Source of the DNA: DATECU01 sp035286745
GTDB lineage: Bacteria > Acidobacteriota > Vicinamibacteria > Fen-336
Assembly: GCA_035286745.1 (NCBI GenBank)
Contig: DATECU010000260.1
Location: forward strand, 1 to 5,576
Direction: 5' to 3'
Length of the DNA stretch: 5,576 nt
This document shows, one piece after another, positions 1 to 5,576 of this stretch. Made by a program: the position numbers and the translations under genes. The number at the start of each line of letters is the position of its first letter. Positions within the stretch are counted from its first letter, which is position 1. The notes under the pieces were generated by a model. The model saw nothing but the letters and a program-made list of their open reading frames with translations. It did not search any database and had not been told where the DNA came from.

Positions 1-492
1 GCCCACCGGGATCGTGGTGCGCCCCGGCGTCTGGCCTTCGGAGGCCTCGACCTCCAGCAGGCCGGTCTTCTCGCTGACCATCAGCACGTGGAACACCTCG
101 GCGCCGATCAGGTTGATCACGATCTCCTGGACGATGCGGACGACCTCGCGGAAATCGACGGTGGAGTGGAGCTGATAGCTGGCCACGTAGAGGTTGGCCA
201 GGTTGTTGTTCTGCTCCTCGATCTCGATGTAGCGATCGGCGAACTCCTTGTTCTCCTCTTCCACCCGGCGATGGCGGGCCTCCAGCTCGGCCAGCCGCTC
301 CTCCAACTCGCGAACCCGCGCTTGCAGGTCTCGCACCCGCTCGTCACCGCTGGCCGAGGCTCCCGAATCCAGGGTCGCCAGACGAAAGCGAAGGCGCTCG
401 TTCTCCTTCAGGAGCTCCTCGGTGAACTCCTTGGCCTTCAGGAACATCTGGAAGAACTCTTGGCCCTTCCTGCTGGTGTCTTCGCTCGACAT
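1..492 (-). CDS. Coiled-coil and GAF-domain signalling protein (3' end missing)
   Basis: The first 164 codons are visible and the frame is still open at the left edge, so the C-terminus is lost. Residues about 10-35 and 50-100 are rich in Glu, Arg, Leu and Lys with heptad-like spacing (for example RELEERLAELEARHRR), which indicates a long coiled coil that probably dimerises. From about residue 103 the sequence turns into an N-terminal GAF-like segment (YQLHSTVDFREVVRIVQEIV, then beta strands around HVLMVSEKTGLLEVEA). No signal peptide or membrane span is seen, so it is probably cytoplasmic. The ATG at 492 has GAGGGA six bases upstream (499-504), and the in-frame codon nine triplets earlier is the stop of the preceding gene, so no longer form exists. 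It follows the PATAN regulator by 24 bases and is probably co-transcribed with it. GAF domains bind small ligands or mediate dimer signalling; the ligand here is unknown. Missing sequence could hold a kinase, cyclase or nothing more. Confidence 0.85.
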   Translation of the reverse strand, partial: MSSEDTSRKGQEFFQMFLKAKEFTEELLKENERLRFRLATLDSGASASGDERVRDLQARVRELEERLAELEARHRRVEEENKEFADRYIEIEEQNNNLANLYVASYQLHSTVDFREVVRIVQEIVINLIGAEVFHVLMVSEKTGLLEVEASEGQTPGRTTIPVG

Positions 493-516
493 GGGGCTTC
501 CCTCGCTTCGGGGATT

Positions 517-2154
517 CTATCCCAACTGCCTGTCTTGGAGCGCCTTCAGCTTGACTTGGAGGAAGGCGTTCTCCAGGGCGATTCCCGCCTGGTTGATGAA
601 AAGGGCCAGGGATTCCAGGCGGCCCACGTCGCGGCCGGTCTCCGGGTTGTCGCCGAACAGGAGGGCGATCGTCTCTCGATTGGTGAGCAACGGCAGAAGC
701 GCCACCTCGGTAGACCGAAAGCGGCCGATCTTCCCCATCAGGTGCCGGCACCACCGGTCTGCGGGCAACGGCCCGGCTTGCGGCTTCTTTCCGAGCACGG
801 TGTCCGCAAAGAAGGAGGGCTCGGAGAGCGGGATCAGGATGTCGCGAGCCAGCAGGTTCAGGTTGTCCTCGCCGGGGGCCAGGCCGAAGCCGCCCAGGCC
901 GCGCAGCTCCTCGTTTTTGACCAGGAACAGAAGCCCGCGCTCGAAGAACTCCCGGGCCATCTTCATGACCGCCGCCGAGATCTGGGCCGGCCCCCCCGAC
1001 TGGCGGAGCTCCTCGAAGCGCTCCTGAAGGGCCAGAAGCTCCCGCTCCAGCTCATGGGGCCTGGGTGCCGGGAAGGAGTGGGTTCGGCGGGGCTCGGTGG
1101 CTGGCCGGACCTGGGCCACCACCCGGGCCTCGGAGCTGAGACGCGGCAGCACGTCGGAGAGGAGCTTGTGTGCGAAGGCCTTGAGGTCCGCTTCGAACTG
1201 CTCGGGGTCCAGCTTGGATAGGCCAGGCTTGAACACCACGCTCGACACCCCCATCTGGCGGGCGCGCGCCTGGATCGTCTTGCCGAAGCTGTCGGCCATC
1301 AACAACACCGGCGGCCGGAGGCCCATCTTCCACAAGCGTTTGATCACCTCGAAGCCGCCCTGGAACGAGGCGCCCCCGGAGGTGGGCATACCCAGGTCGA
1401 CCACCAAGATGAAGGAGCTCTCCCCACGGTGCAACTCCCCCGCCTTCTTGGTCGCCAGGTCCGGGTTTTCGGCCTCCACCACTCGGTAGCCGCCGCCAGA
1501 GAAGTACTGGGCCAGCACCTGACGCACGTCGTCCTCGTCATCGACCAGGAGCAGGGTGCGGGCCGGCTCGGAGGCGGCCGGAGGCGCAGCGGCCGCCGGC
1601 GGGGACGGGGGGGGCGGGGCTTCGAACCGGGGAGGTGGGGGCTCGGCCGCCGGCGCCGCTGGCGGGGCAGCCTCTTCCGGCCCCGCGGGGGCCAGGGTCT
1701 CGGCAGGCGGCTCGGCGAACGATGCCTCCAGGGCCGCGGCCGAATCGCGACGGTCTTCGTCCATGCCCCGGGCCAGGTCCAGCAGCACTTCCTGGGCATT
1801 GAGCCCCTGGGCCAGGGTCTCCTCGGAGATGTCGCGAACCCCGACGCTGGCGGGGACCTCATCGAGCAGGTTGAAGCTGAACTCACCCTCCCGCAGGCGG
1901 ATGAGCTGCTCCAGAGACAGCTCGATTCGGTTGCGCAGCAGGCGCTCGCGTTGGGAGGGGGGCAGACTGCGGGCCCGGGGGTCGAGGGGAATCGAGTCCC
2001 AGGTGAAGGCGGTGGCGATGAAGCCGTCGCGAAACACGATGGCCCCGTCGCCGGCCCGGGTGCGGATGGACAGGGAGCCGGTCTTCTTGCTGAAGGTGAC
2101 GATCTGGATGATGTCGAGGAGCGGGAGATCCTCGAGGTTGCCGTTGAGGCTCAA
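517..2154 (-). CDS. DUF4388 (PATAN) - receiver - GAF-like response regulator
   Basis: This 545-residue protein probably transmits the output of the chemosensory system. Residues 1-135 form a DUF4388/PATAN domain, with the typical opening LNGNLEDLPLLDIIQIV and then KKTGSLSIR and GAIVFRDGFIATA. Residues about 141-197 are a Pro/Ala-rich linker. A receiver follows (about 199-335) with acidic pair D205-D206, phosphoacceptor D253 in VVDLGMP and K309 in FKPG. Two things are odd: the loop after D253 is about six residues longer than usual (TSGGASFQGG), and the switch Thr/Ser position appears to be Ala (A287 in VLLMAD). A helical stretch (366-386) leads into a GAF-like domain (about 387-532). The chosen start is TTG at 2154: GAGGG sits seven bases upstream, and it puts the protein start right at the conserved domain. 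A GTG at 2223 would add 23 disordered-looking residues and place the start five bases after cheB. PATAN-REC proteins of cyanobacteria regulate type IV pilus motility; the same role here is inference. Confidence 0.9.
   Translation of the reverse strand: MSLNGNLEDLPLLDIIQIVTFSKKTGSLSIRTRAGDGAIVFRDGFIATAFTWDSIPLDPRARSLPPSQRERLLRNRIELSLEQLIRLREGEFSFNLLDEVPASVGVRDISEETLAQGLNAQEVLLDLARGMDEDRRDSAAALEASFAEPPAETLAPAGPEEAAPPAAPAAEPPPPRFEAPPPPSPPAAAAPPAASEPARTLLLVDDEDDVRQVLAQYFSGGGYRVVEAENPDLATKKAGELHRGESSFILVVDLGMPTSGGASFQGGFEVIKRLWKMGLRPPVLLMADSFGKTIQARARQMGVSSVVFKPGLSKLDPEQFEADLKAFAHKLLSDVLPRLSSEARVVAQVRPATEPRRTHSFPAPRPHELERELLALQERFEELRQSGGPAQISAAVMKMAREFFERGLLFLVKNEELRGLGGFGLAPGEDNLNLLARDILIPLSEPSFFADTVLGKKPQAGPLPADRWCRHLMGKIGRFRSTEVALLPLLTNRETIALLFGDNPETGRDVGRLESLALFINQAGIALENAFLQVKLKALQDRQLG
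1601..1619 (+). other. G-rich tract with G-quadruplex potential in the Pro/Ala linker
   Basis: The plus strand reads GGGGACGGGGGGGGCGGGG, including an uninterrupted run of eight G at 1607-1614. It supplies at least four G3+ tracts with short loops, fitting a canonical G-quadruplex pattern. It lies opposite codons for the proline-rich linker of the PATAN regulator, so the G-rich strand is the transcription template. The simplest cause is proline codon use (CCC, CCG). It is also a place where slippage or sequencing error would shift the frame. Confidence 0.4.
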
Positions 2155-2161
2155 TGCCGTG

Positions 2162-2166
2162 CCCTC
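2162..2166 (-). promoter_or_regulatory. Shine-Dalgarno GAGGG supporting the TTG start
   Basis: On the minus strand GAGGG is followed by a seven-base spacer and then TTG at 2154-2152. This is ideal spacing and decides the start in favour of TTG. The competing GTG at 2223-2221 has no comparable purine-rich site close upstream. It also sits two bases before a stable GC hairpin that could hinder initiation. Confidence 0.6.
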
Positions 2167-2200
2167 GGTTTCGTCATCGCGATGGTCCGACTCGAAGCGA

Positions 2201-2219
2201 CGGCCGGGTGGCCCGGCCG
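2201..2219 (-). other. GC-rich inverted repeat between cheB and the PATAN regulator
   Basis: The arms CGGCCGGG and CCCGGCCG are perfectly complementary over 8 bp around a three-base loop, all G/C in the stem. The repeat lies between the cheB stop (2229) and the favoured TTG start (2154), so in the transcript it would form a strong intercistronic stem-loop. No U-run follows it, so it is not a standard intrinsic terminator. It could affect mRNA processing, stability or relative expression of the downstream genes. In this GC-rich DNA a short palindrome may also be chance. Confidence 0.45.
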
Positions 2220-2228
2220 GCACTCATC

Positions 2229-3263
2229 TTACACCGCACCCACGATGGCGTCTGGCACAGCCGTGAGCGGCAGCGACTCGTCCACCACGCCCGCCTCCAC
2301 CGCCGCCTTGGGCATCCCGTAGATGACGCAGCTCTCCTCGCTCTCGGCCAGGGTCCGGCCGCCCGCCTCACGAATGGCGCGCAGTCCTTCCACCCCGTCC
2401 GAGCCCATGCCGGTGAGCACCACCCCCAGCACCCGGGAGCCGTAGACCTTGGCCACCGAAGCCATCAGCACGTCCACCGAGGGCCGATGCAGCGCCGCCC
2501 GCGGCTCCTCGTCCAGAACCACCCGGATCCCCTCCGCCCGGCGCCGCACCTTCATGTGCAGGCCGGCGGGAGCGATCAAGACCTGGCCCGGCTGCACCGC
2601 CTCGCCGTCCTTGGCCTCGCGGACCGGGATCGGGCTCCGGGCCTGCAAGCGCTCGGCCAGGGAACGGGTGAAGCCCGCCGGCATGTGCTGGACCACCAGC
2701 ACCGCGGTCGGCAGGTCTTTCGGTAGGCGCGGTATGATGGCCTGCAGCGCCGGCGGACCGCCGGTGGAGGTGCCGATCACCACCACTTCGGCGGGCCGGC
2801 CCCGGCGGTCCGGGGCCAGAGCCGGCCCCAGCGCCGGCGCGGCCAGAGCCGGTCCCAGCTTATTGCGCGGAACCCCGGCCAGGGCTCGCACCTTGAGTTT
2901 CAGCTCTTCGGCCAGGGCGAACAGGTTCATGTGGCCCTGGACGCTCGACTTGTCGACGAAGTCCATGGCGCCCAGATCCAGGCCCCGCAGGGTGATGTCG
3001 GCTCCTTGGCTGGTGAGCGAGGAGAGCAGCAAGACCGGGGTGGGGCAGAGGGTCATGATCCGACGCAGCGCCTCGAGCCCCCCCATGTGCGGCATCTTCA
3101 CGTCCAGCGTCACCACGTCCGGCCGCAGGGCCAGCACCTTGTCCACCGCATCCTGACCGTCGACGGCGGTGCCCGCGATCTCGATCTCCGGATCGGAGGA
3201 GAGCATTCGGCTGAGTGCTTGCCTAACGAAGGCCGAATCGTCGACGATGAGCACCCGGATCAC
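2229..3263 (-). CDS. cheB: Chemoreceptor methylesterase/deamidase CheB
   Basis: CheB removes methyl groups from receptor glutamates (and deamidates glutamines) when its receiver is phosphorylated by CheA, giving adaptation. The 344-residue length is normal. The receiver (1-about 125) has D8-D9, phosphoacceptor D54 in TLDVKMP, S81-S82 in the VLLLSSLT strand and K105. K105 is followed by Ser-Ser rather than the common Pro. A linker (about 126-155) contains a nine-residue Ala/Pro/Leu duplication. The catalytic domain (about 157-344) carries all three residues of the triad: S166 in GTSTGG, H193 in QHMPAGFT and D289 in LTGMGSDG. The start is GTG at 3263, which overlaps the cheR stop as GTGA and has GGAG seven bases upstream (3271-3274). 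It puts the conserved IRVLIVDDS at the N-terminus. A much longer open frame continues upstream, but only as an out-of-frame reading of cheR. Next to CheR it forms the usual methylation pair; the target receptor is not in the window. Confidence 0.97.
   Translation of the reverse strand: MIRVLIVDDSAFVRQALSRMLSSDPEIEIAGTAVDGQDAVDKVLALRPDVVTLDVKMPHMGGLEALRRIMTLCPTPVLLLSSLTSQGADITLRGLDLGAMDFVDKSSVQGHMNLFALAEELKLKVRALAGVPRNKLGPALAAPALGPALAPDRRGRPAEVVVIGTSTGGPPALQAIIPRLPKDLPTAVLVVQHMPAGFTRSLAERLQARSPIPVREAKDGEAVQPGQVLIAPAGLHMKVRRRAEGIRVVLDEEPRAALHRPSVDVLMASVAKVYGSRVLGVVLTGMGSDGVEGLRAIREAGGRTLAESEESCVIYGMPKAAVEAGVVDESLPLTAVPDAIVGAV
2814..2858 (-). repeat. 27-bp-spaced direct repeat in the CheB interdomain linker
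   Basis: An 18-base unit, GGCCAGAGCCGG(C/T)CCCAG on the plus strand, occurs at 2814-2831 and again at 2841-2858 with one mismatch. The period is 27 bases, exactly nine codons, so the reading frame is kept. It encodes a repeated LGPALA in the linker between receiver and methylesterase domains. It looks like a small in-frame duplication that lengthened a flexible tether. Confidence 0.75.
3260..3263 (-). other. GTGA stop/start overlap, cheR to cheB
   Basis: The TGA of cheR (3262-3260) and the GTG of cheB (3263-3261) share bases in a four-base GTGA overlap. With GGAG seven bases before the GTG, this is the layout expected for translational coupling of the methyltransferase and methylesterase. 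Confidence 0.85.
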
Positions 3264-4141
3264 GGCTCGGCTCCGGGGCTCTCCGGCAAGGGCGGCTTCT
3301 GGTAGACCATGGCGCCCTGGAAACGGATGGACGAGAAGAGGTCGGTGATGCGAGACAGCGACTCGGCGTGGCCCAGGAACAGGTAGCCTCCGGGGGCCAG
3401 GACTTGATGGAACAGGCTGACCACCTTGCGGATCATGCCGTCCGAGAAGTAGATGAGGACGTTGCGACAGAAGACGGCGTCGAGACCGTGGAGGCCGTCG
3501 TAGCTCGCCAGGTCGGTGATGTTGCCCCAGCGAAAACGGACCAGGCGACGAATGGCATCCTTGACCGATGCGCCGGTTGCCTCGCGCGTGAAGTGTCGCT
3601 CTTCGGTGCCCGGGGGCATGGAGCGGAAGGAGTTGTGATGGTAGACGGCTTTTTTGGCCTTTTCCAGAGCCTTCTGGTCCACGTCCATGCCCACGATGCT
3701 CACCTCCCAGTTCCAGAAGAACTGAGCCGAGTCGTGGACCACCATGGCCAGCGTGTAGGGCTCTTCGCCGGTGGAGCAGCCCGCGGAGAGGATCTTGAGG
3801 GTGTTCTCGCGGGTCCTGGTCTTGCGAGCCTTCACGCTCTTCAGCACCTGGTCGGAGAAGACCTTGAGTTGCGGCAGCTCGCGGTAGAAATAGGTCTCGT
3901 TGTTGGTGAGGTGGGACACCATGCGCTGGAGCTCGTCCTGCCGCTCGGGGCCGAAGCGCAGGTAGCGGTAGTAGTCCTCGAAGGAGGAGAGCTCGAGGCT
4001 GGCCAGGCGCCCCAGCAGGCGAGAGCGAAGGGTGGGCTTCTGGTTGTCCTCGAAGTAGAGGCCGAAGCGCTCGTGAACGAAGTCTCGGAGCAGCCGGAAC
4101 TCCTCCTCCGAGAGCTCGATGTCTTCCCCTGGGTGGATCAT
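3260..4141 (-). CDS. cheR: Chemoreceptor glutamate methyltransferase CheR
   Basis: CheR transfers methyl groups from S-adenosylmethionine to glutamates of chemoreceptors, opposing CheB. The 293-residue length is typical. The N-terminal helical domain covers about 8-75. It is followed by the family signature TNNETYFYRE (79-88) and the SAM-binding motif ILSAGCSTGEEPYTLAM (117-133). Next come GMDVDQKAL (151-159, acidic residues expected near the adenosine), WGNITD (205-210), CRNVLIYF (225-232) and GGYLFLGHAESL (251-262). All main motifs are intact, so the enzyme is probably active. No TPR or other extra domain is fused to it, unlike many CheR proteins of alternative systems. The ATG at 4141 overlaps the stop of the HEAT gene by one base (TGATG). 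No good Shine-Dalgarno lies immediately upstream, so translation probably depends on coupling to the HEAT gene. It is cytoplasmic, working at the receptor array. Confidence 0.97.
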   Translation of the reverse strand: MIHPGEDIELSEEEFRLLRDFVHERFGLYFEDNQKPTLRSRLLGRLASLELSSFEDYYRYLRFGPERQDELQRMVSHLTNNETYFYRELPQLKVFSDQVLKSVKARKTRTRENTLKILSAGCSTGEEPYTLAMVVHDSAQFFWNWEVSIVGMDVDQKALEKAKKAVYHHNSFRSMPPGTEERHFTREATGASVKDAIRRLVRFRWGNITDLASYDGLHGLDAVFCRNVLIYFSDGMIRKVVSLFHQVLAPGGYLFLGHAESLSRITDLFSSIRFQGAMVYQKPPLPESPGAEP

Positions 4142-4143
4142 CA
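4139..4143 (-). other. TGATG stop/start overlap, HEAT gene to cheR
   Basis: The HEAT gene stop TGA (4143-4141) and the cheR ATG (4141-4139) share one base. The nearest purine-rich run (AAGAGG) is about 20 bases upstream of the ATG, too far for normal initiation. Termination-reinitiation coupling is therefore the likely mode, tying CheR output to translation of the HEAT protein. Confidence 0.8.
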
Positions 4144-5576
4144 GCGCGGCCGGGGGGAGAGCCTCTTGAGGGCCGCCGCCGCCGCCTGACGAACCTTGGG
4201 CGAGGGATCGGCCGCCTTGGCGTCCATGAGCGGTCTGACCGCGTCCAGAAAGCCACCCTCGCCCAAGGCCAAGGCCGCCTCCGCCCGCACCTCGGGCGTC
4301 TCATCGGCCAGAGCGGTCAAGAGCAGCCTGCGGGCCCGCCGGTCCTCGAGCTTGCCCACCAGGTCGACCAGCAGCCGCCGGGCCTCGGCTCCGGAAGCGG
4401 CGAACGCCTGCTCCACCTCGGGCAGGATGGCCGCCCCCATGCGCCGCAGCGCCTCCAGGGCCGAGGCCTGGAGGGCCGGGGGGTCGAGCAGTCCGATCAG
4501 GGGCCGGGTGGCCCGGGAGTCCCCGATCTCCCCCAGGGCGGCGGCGGCGGCCCGGCACACGGTGGCGTCTTCATCCGCTAGGCGCGCGACCAGAGCCGGG
4601 GTCGCTTTCTGGCTGCGGATGCGGCCCAGGGCCGATGCCGCCGCGCAGCGCACGCTCCAGTGTTCGTCCTCCAGGGCCAGCACCAGGGGGGCCACCGCCT
4701 GCGGATCGCCCAGGGCGCCCAGGCTGTCGGCGGCGGCTCGCCGCAAGCCCCGATCGGGGTCGGTCAGGATCCCGAGCAGGCTCTTGACCGCGACCTGCGC
4801 TCGCATCGCCCCCAGGGACTCGACCGCCGCAAAACGCAGCTCCTTGCGGCTGTCGGAGAGAAAGCCCATGATCCGGGGTACCGCCTCCGGGTTTCGGATC
4901 TGTCCCAAGGCCCTGAGGGTCACGAAGCGCATTTTGGGATCGGGGTCGTCCAGAAGCGGCAGCAGGTGTGAGGCGGCCCCCGGTTCCTCCAGGCGGCCCA
5001 GGGAGAGAACCGCCTGCTGCCGGACCACGCCGCTCTCGTCGGAGAGGGCGGCCTCCAGCACGTCGGCGGCTCCCGGCGCCTGGATCTCCCCCAGCGCCTT
5101 GATGGCGGCCCGGCGCACGCTCTCCCGGGGATCGCGATAGAGGGCGATCAGCGCCGGGGCGGTTTCGGCATCGCGCACGAAGCCCAGGGTCTCGGCCGCC
5201 CGGATGCGGATCTGAGGGTCTTCGCTGCCCAGGGCCTGGAGCAGAAGCGGGACCACGCGAGCCGGTGAGAGGCGGGCCAGCGCCTCCATGGCGCTCTCCT
5301 GGATCAGCTCGCTCTCGTCGCCCAGAAGCTCGAAGAAGAGCATGGCCGCGTCCTCGTCGCCCAGGCGACCGATGGCCGCCACGGCCTCGGCCCGGACTTC
5401 CTGCGAGGGGTCGTGGATGAGCGGCGCCACCAGCTCCATGGCCTGAGGCGGGGCGATCCAGGCCAGGCAGCGGAGAGTTCCCTGGCGCACGGCGTCGCTT
5501 CCATGGGCCAGACCGAAGGCGTAGGCCTCGCGGCTGGCGAAGCCGATGGAGACCAGGGCGTGGCTCGCGTACTCCC
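4141..5576 (-). CDS. HEAT/PBS-lyase repeat protein (5' end missing)
   Basis: The frame is open to the right edge, so the true start is outside; 477 C-terminal residues are visible. A GTG at 5490 falls in the middle of the repeat array and is not a convincing start, because 28 more in-frame codons upstream continue the same pattern (ASHALVSIGFASREAYAFGL). The visible part is about 15 tandem repeats of roughly 31 residues with the consensus (V/L)RxxAxxALGxxxxxxAxxxLxxxLxD, as in VRRAAIKALGEI and LRRAAADSLGALGDPQAVAP. This is typical of the short HEAT repeats of the EZ/PBS-lyase type, which stack into a curved solenoid that binds proteins. One repeat, about 4400-4485, is degenerate and shorter. 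No catalytic motif, signal peptide or membrane span is seen. PBS-lyase function itself is very unlikely outside phycobilisome organisms. Immediate coupling to cheR suggests a scaffold or adaptor for the chemosensory complex. HEAT-like proteins have been reported in myxobacterial chemosensory clusters (Cpc7 of the Che7 system, from memory). Confidence 0.9.
   Translation of the reverse strand, partial: EYASHALVSIGFASREAYAFGLAHGSDAVRQGTLRCLAWIAPPQAMELVAPLIHDPSQEVRAEAVAAIGRLGDEDAAMLFFELLGDESELIQESAMEALARLSPARVVPLLLQALGSEDPQIRIRAAETLGFVRDAETAPALIALYRDPRESVRRAAIKALGEIQAPGAADVLEAALSDESGVVRQQAVLSLGRLEEPGAASHLLPLLDDPDPKMRFVTLRALGQIRNPEAVPRIMGFLSDSRKELRFAAVESLGAMRAQVAVKSLLGILTDPDRGLRRAAADSLGALGDPQAVAPLVLALEDEHWSVRCAAASALGRIRSQKATPALVARLADEDATVCRAAAAALGEIGDSRATRPLIGLLDPPALQASALEALRRMGAAILPEVEQAFAASGAEARRLLVDLVGKLEDRRARRLLLTALADETPEVRAEAALALGEGGFLDAVRPLMDAKAADPSPKVRQAAAAALKRLSPRPR

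Noticed and set aside
88..1221. 377-codon plus-strand open frame antisense to the PATAN regulator and GAF gene
   Set aside because: It is opposite two well-supported genes, shows no recognisable domain, and its Gly/Leu/Glu-rich low-complexity reading is typical of antisense frames in GC-rich DNA.
2201..2219. Hairpin as an intrinsic terminator after cheB
   Set aside because: The stem is strong but no T-run follows on the minus strand and the next gene in the operon begins right after it.
1429..2322. 297-codon plus-strand open frame antisense to the PATAN regulator and cheB end
   Set aside because: Arg/Gly-rich translation with no family resemblance, explained by the GC-rich antisense of the Pro/Ala linker.
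3368..4189. 273-codon plus-strand open frame opposite cheR
   Set aside because: cheR is unambiguous on the other strand with all motifs intact; the antisense frame has no domain or ribosome site of note.
2229..4304. A 691-codon frame suggesting an N-terminally extended CheB
   Set aside because: The extra 340 or so codons read through cheR in the wrong frame and give Arg/Pro-rich nonsense; the GTG at 3263 starts exactly at the receiver domain and has a Shine-Dalgarno.
4196..5140. 314-codon plus-strand open frame opposite the HEAT gene
   Set aside because: Ser/Arg/Ala-rich composition produced by reading the HEAT repeats backwards; no independent support.
4141..5490. GTG at 5490 as the real start of the HEAT protein
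   Set aside because: The frame stays open to the window edge and the upstream codons continue the HEAT-like pattern, so the gene is better treated as 5'-truncated.

Overview
This 5.6 kb window is GC-rich and almost entirely coding, and every credible gene lies on the minus strand. It reads as the middle of one operon transcribed from right to left. Base composition, Pro/Ala-rich linkers, GTG/TTG starts and a DUF4388 (PATAN) protein beside chemosensory genes point to a high-GC delta-proteobacterial lineage such as Myxococcota. That assignment is an inference from style; no rRNA or other marker is present.

In transcription order the genes are: (1) a HEAT/PBS-lyase-type repeat protein whose 5' end lies beyond the right edge; (2) cheR, a chemoreceptor methyltransferase; (3) cheB, a receiver-methylesterase; (4) a DUF4388/PATAN - receiver - GAF-like response regulator; (5) the first 164 codons of a coiled-coil plus GAF protein that runs off the left edge. 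Junctions are tight: TGATG between HEAT and cheR, GTGA between cheR and cheB, and 24 bases between the last two genes. The exception is cheB to the PATAN regulator. There the best start (TTG at 2154 with a good Shine-Dalgarno) leaves a 74-base spacer with a perfect 8-bp GC hairpin; a competing GTG at 2223 would leave only 5 bases.

CheR and CheB would set receptor methylation for a chemosensory array. Its CheA, CheW and receptor genes are not in the window and may lie upstream. The HEAT protein is a likely protein-protein scaffold. The PATAN-REC-GAF protein is the obvious candidate output regulator, because no stand-alone CheY is visible. PATAN-REC proteins of cyanobacteria act on the type IV pilus extension ATPase, so a surface-motility or other non-flagellar output is a reasonable hypothesis. 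No promoter, terminator, RNA gene, mobile element or CRISPR array was found, and no stretch over 300 bases lacks a gene.
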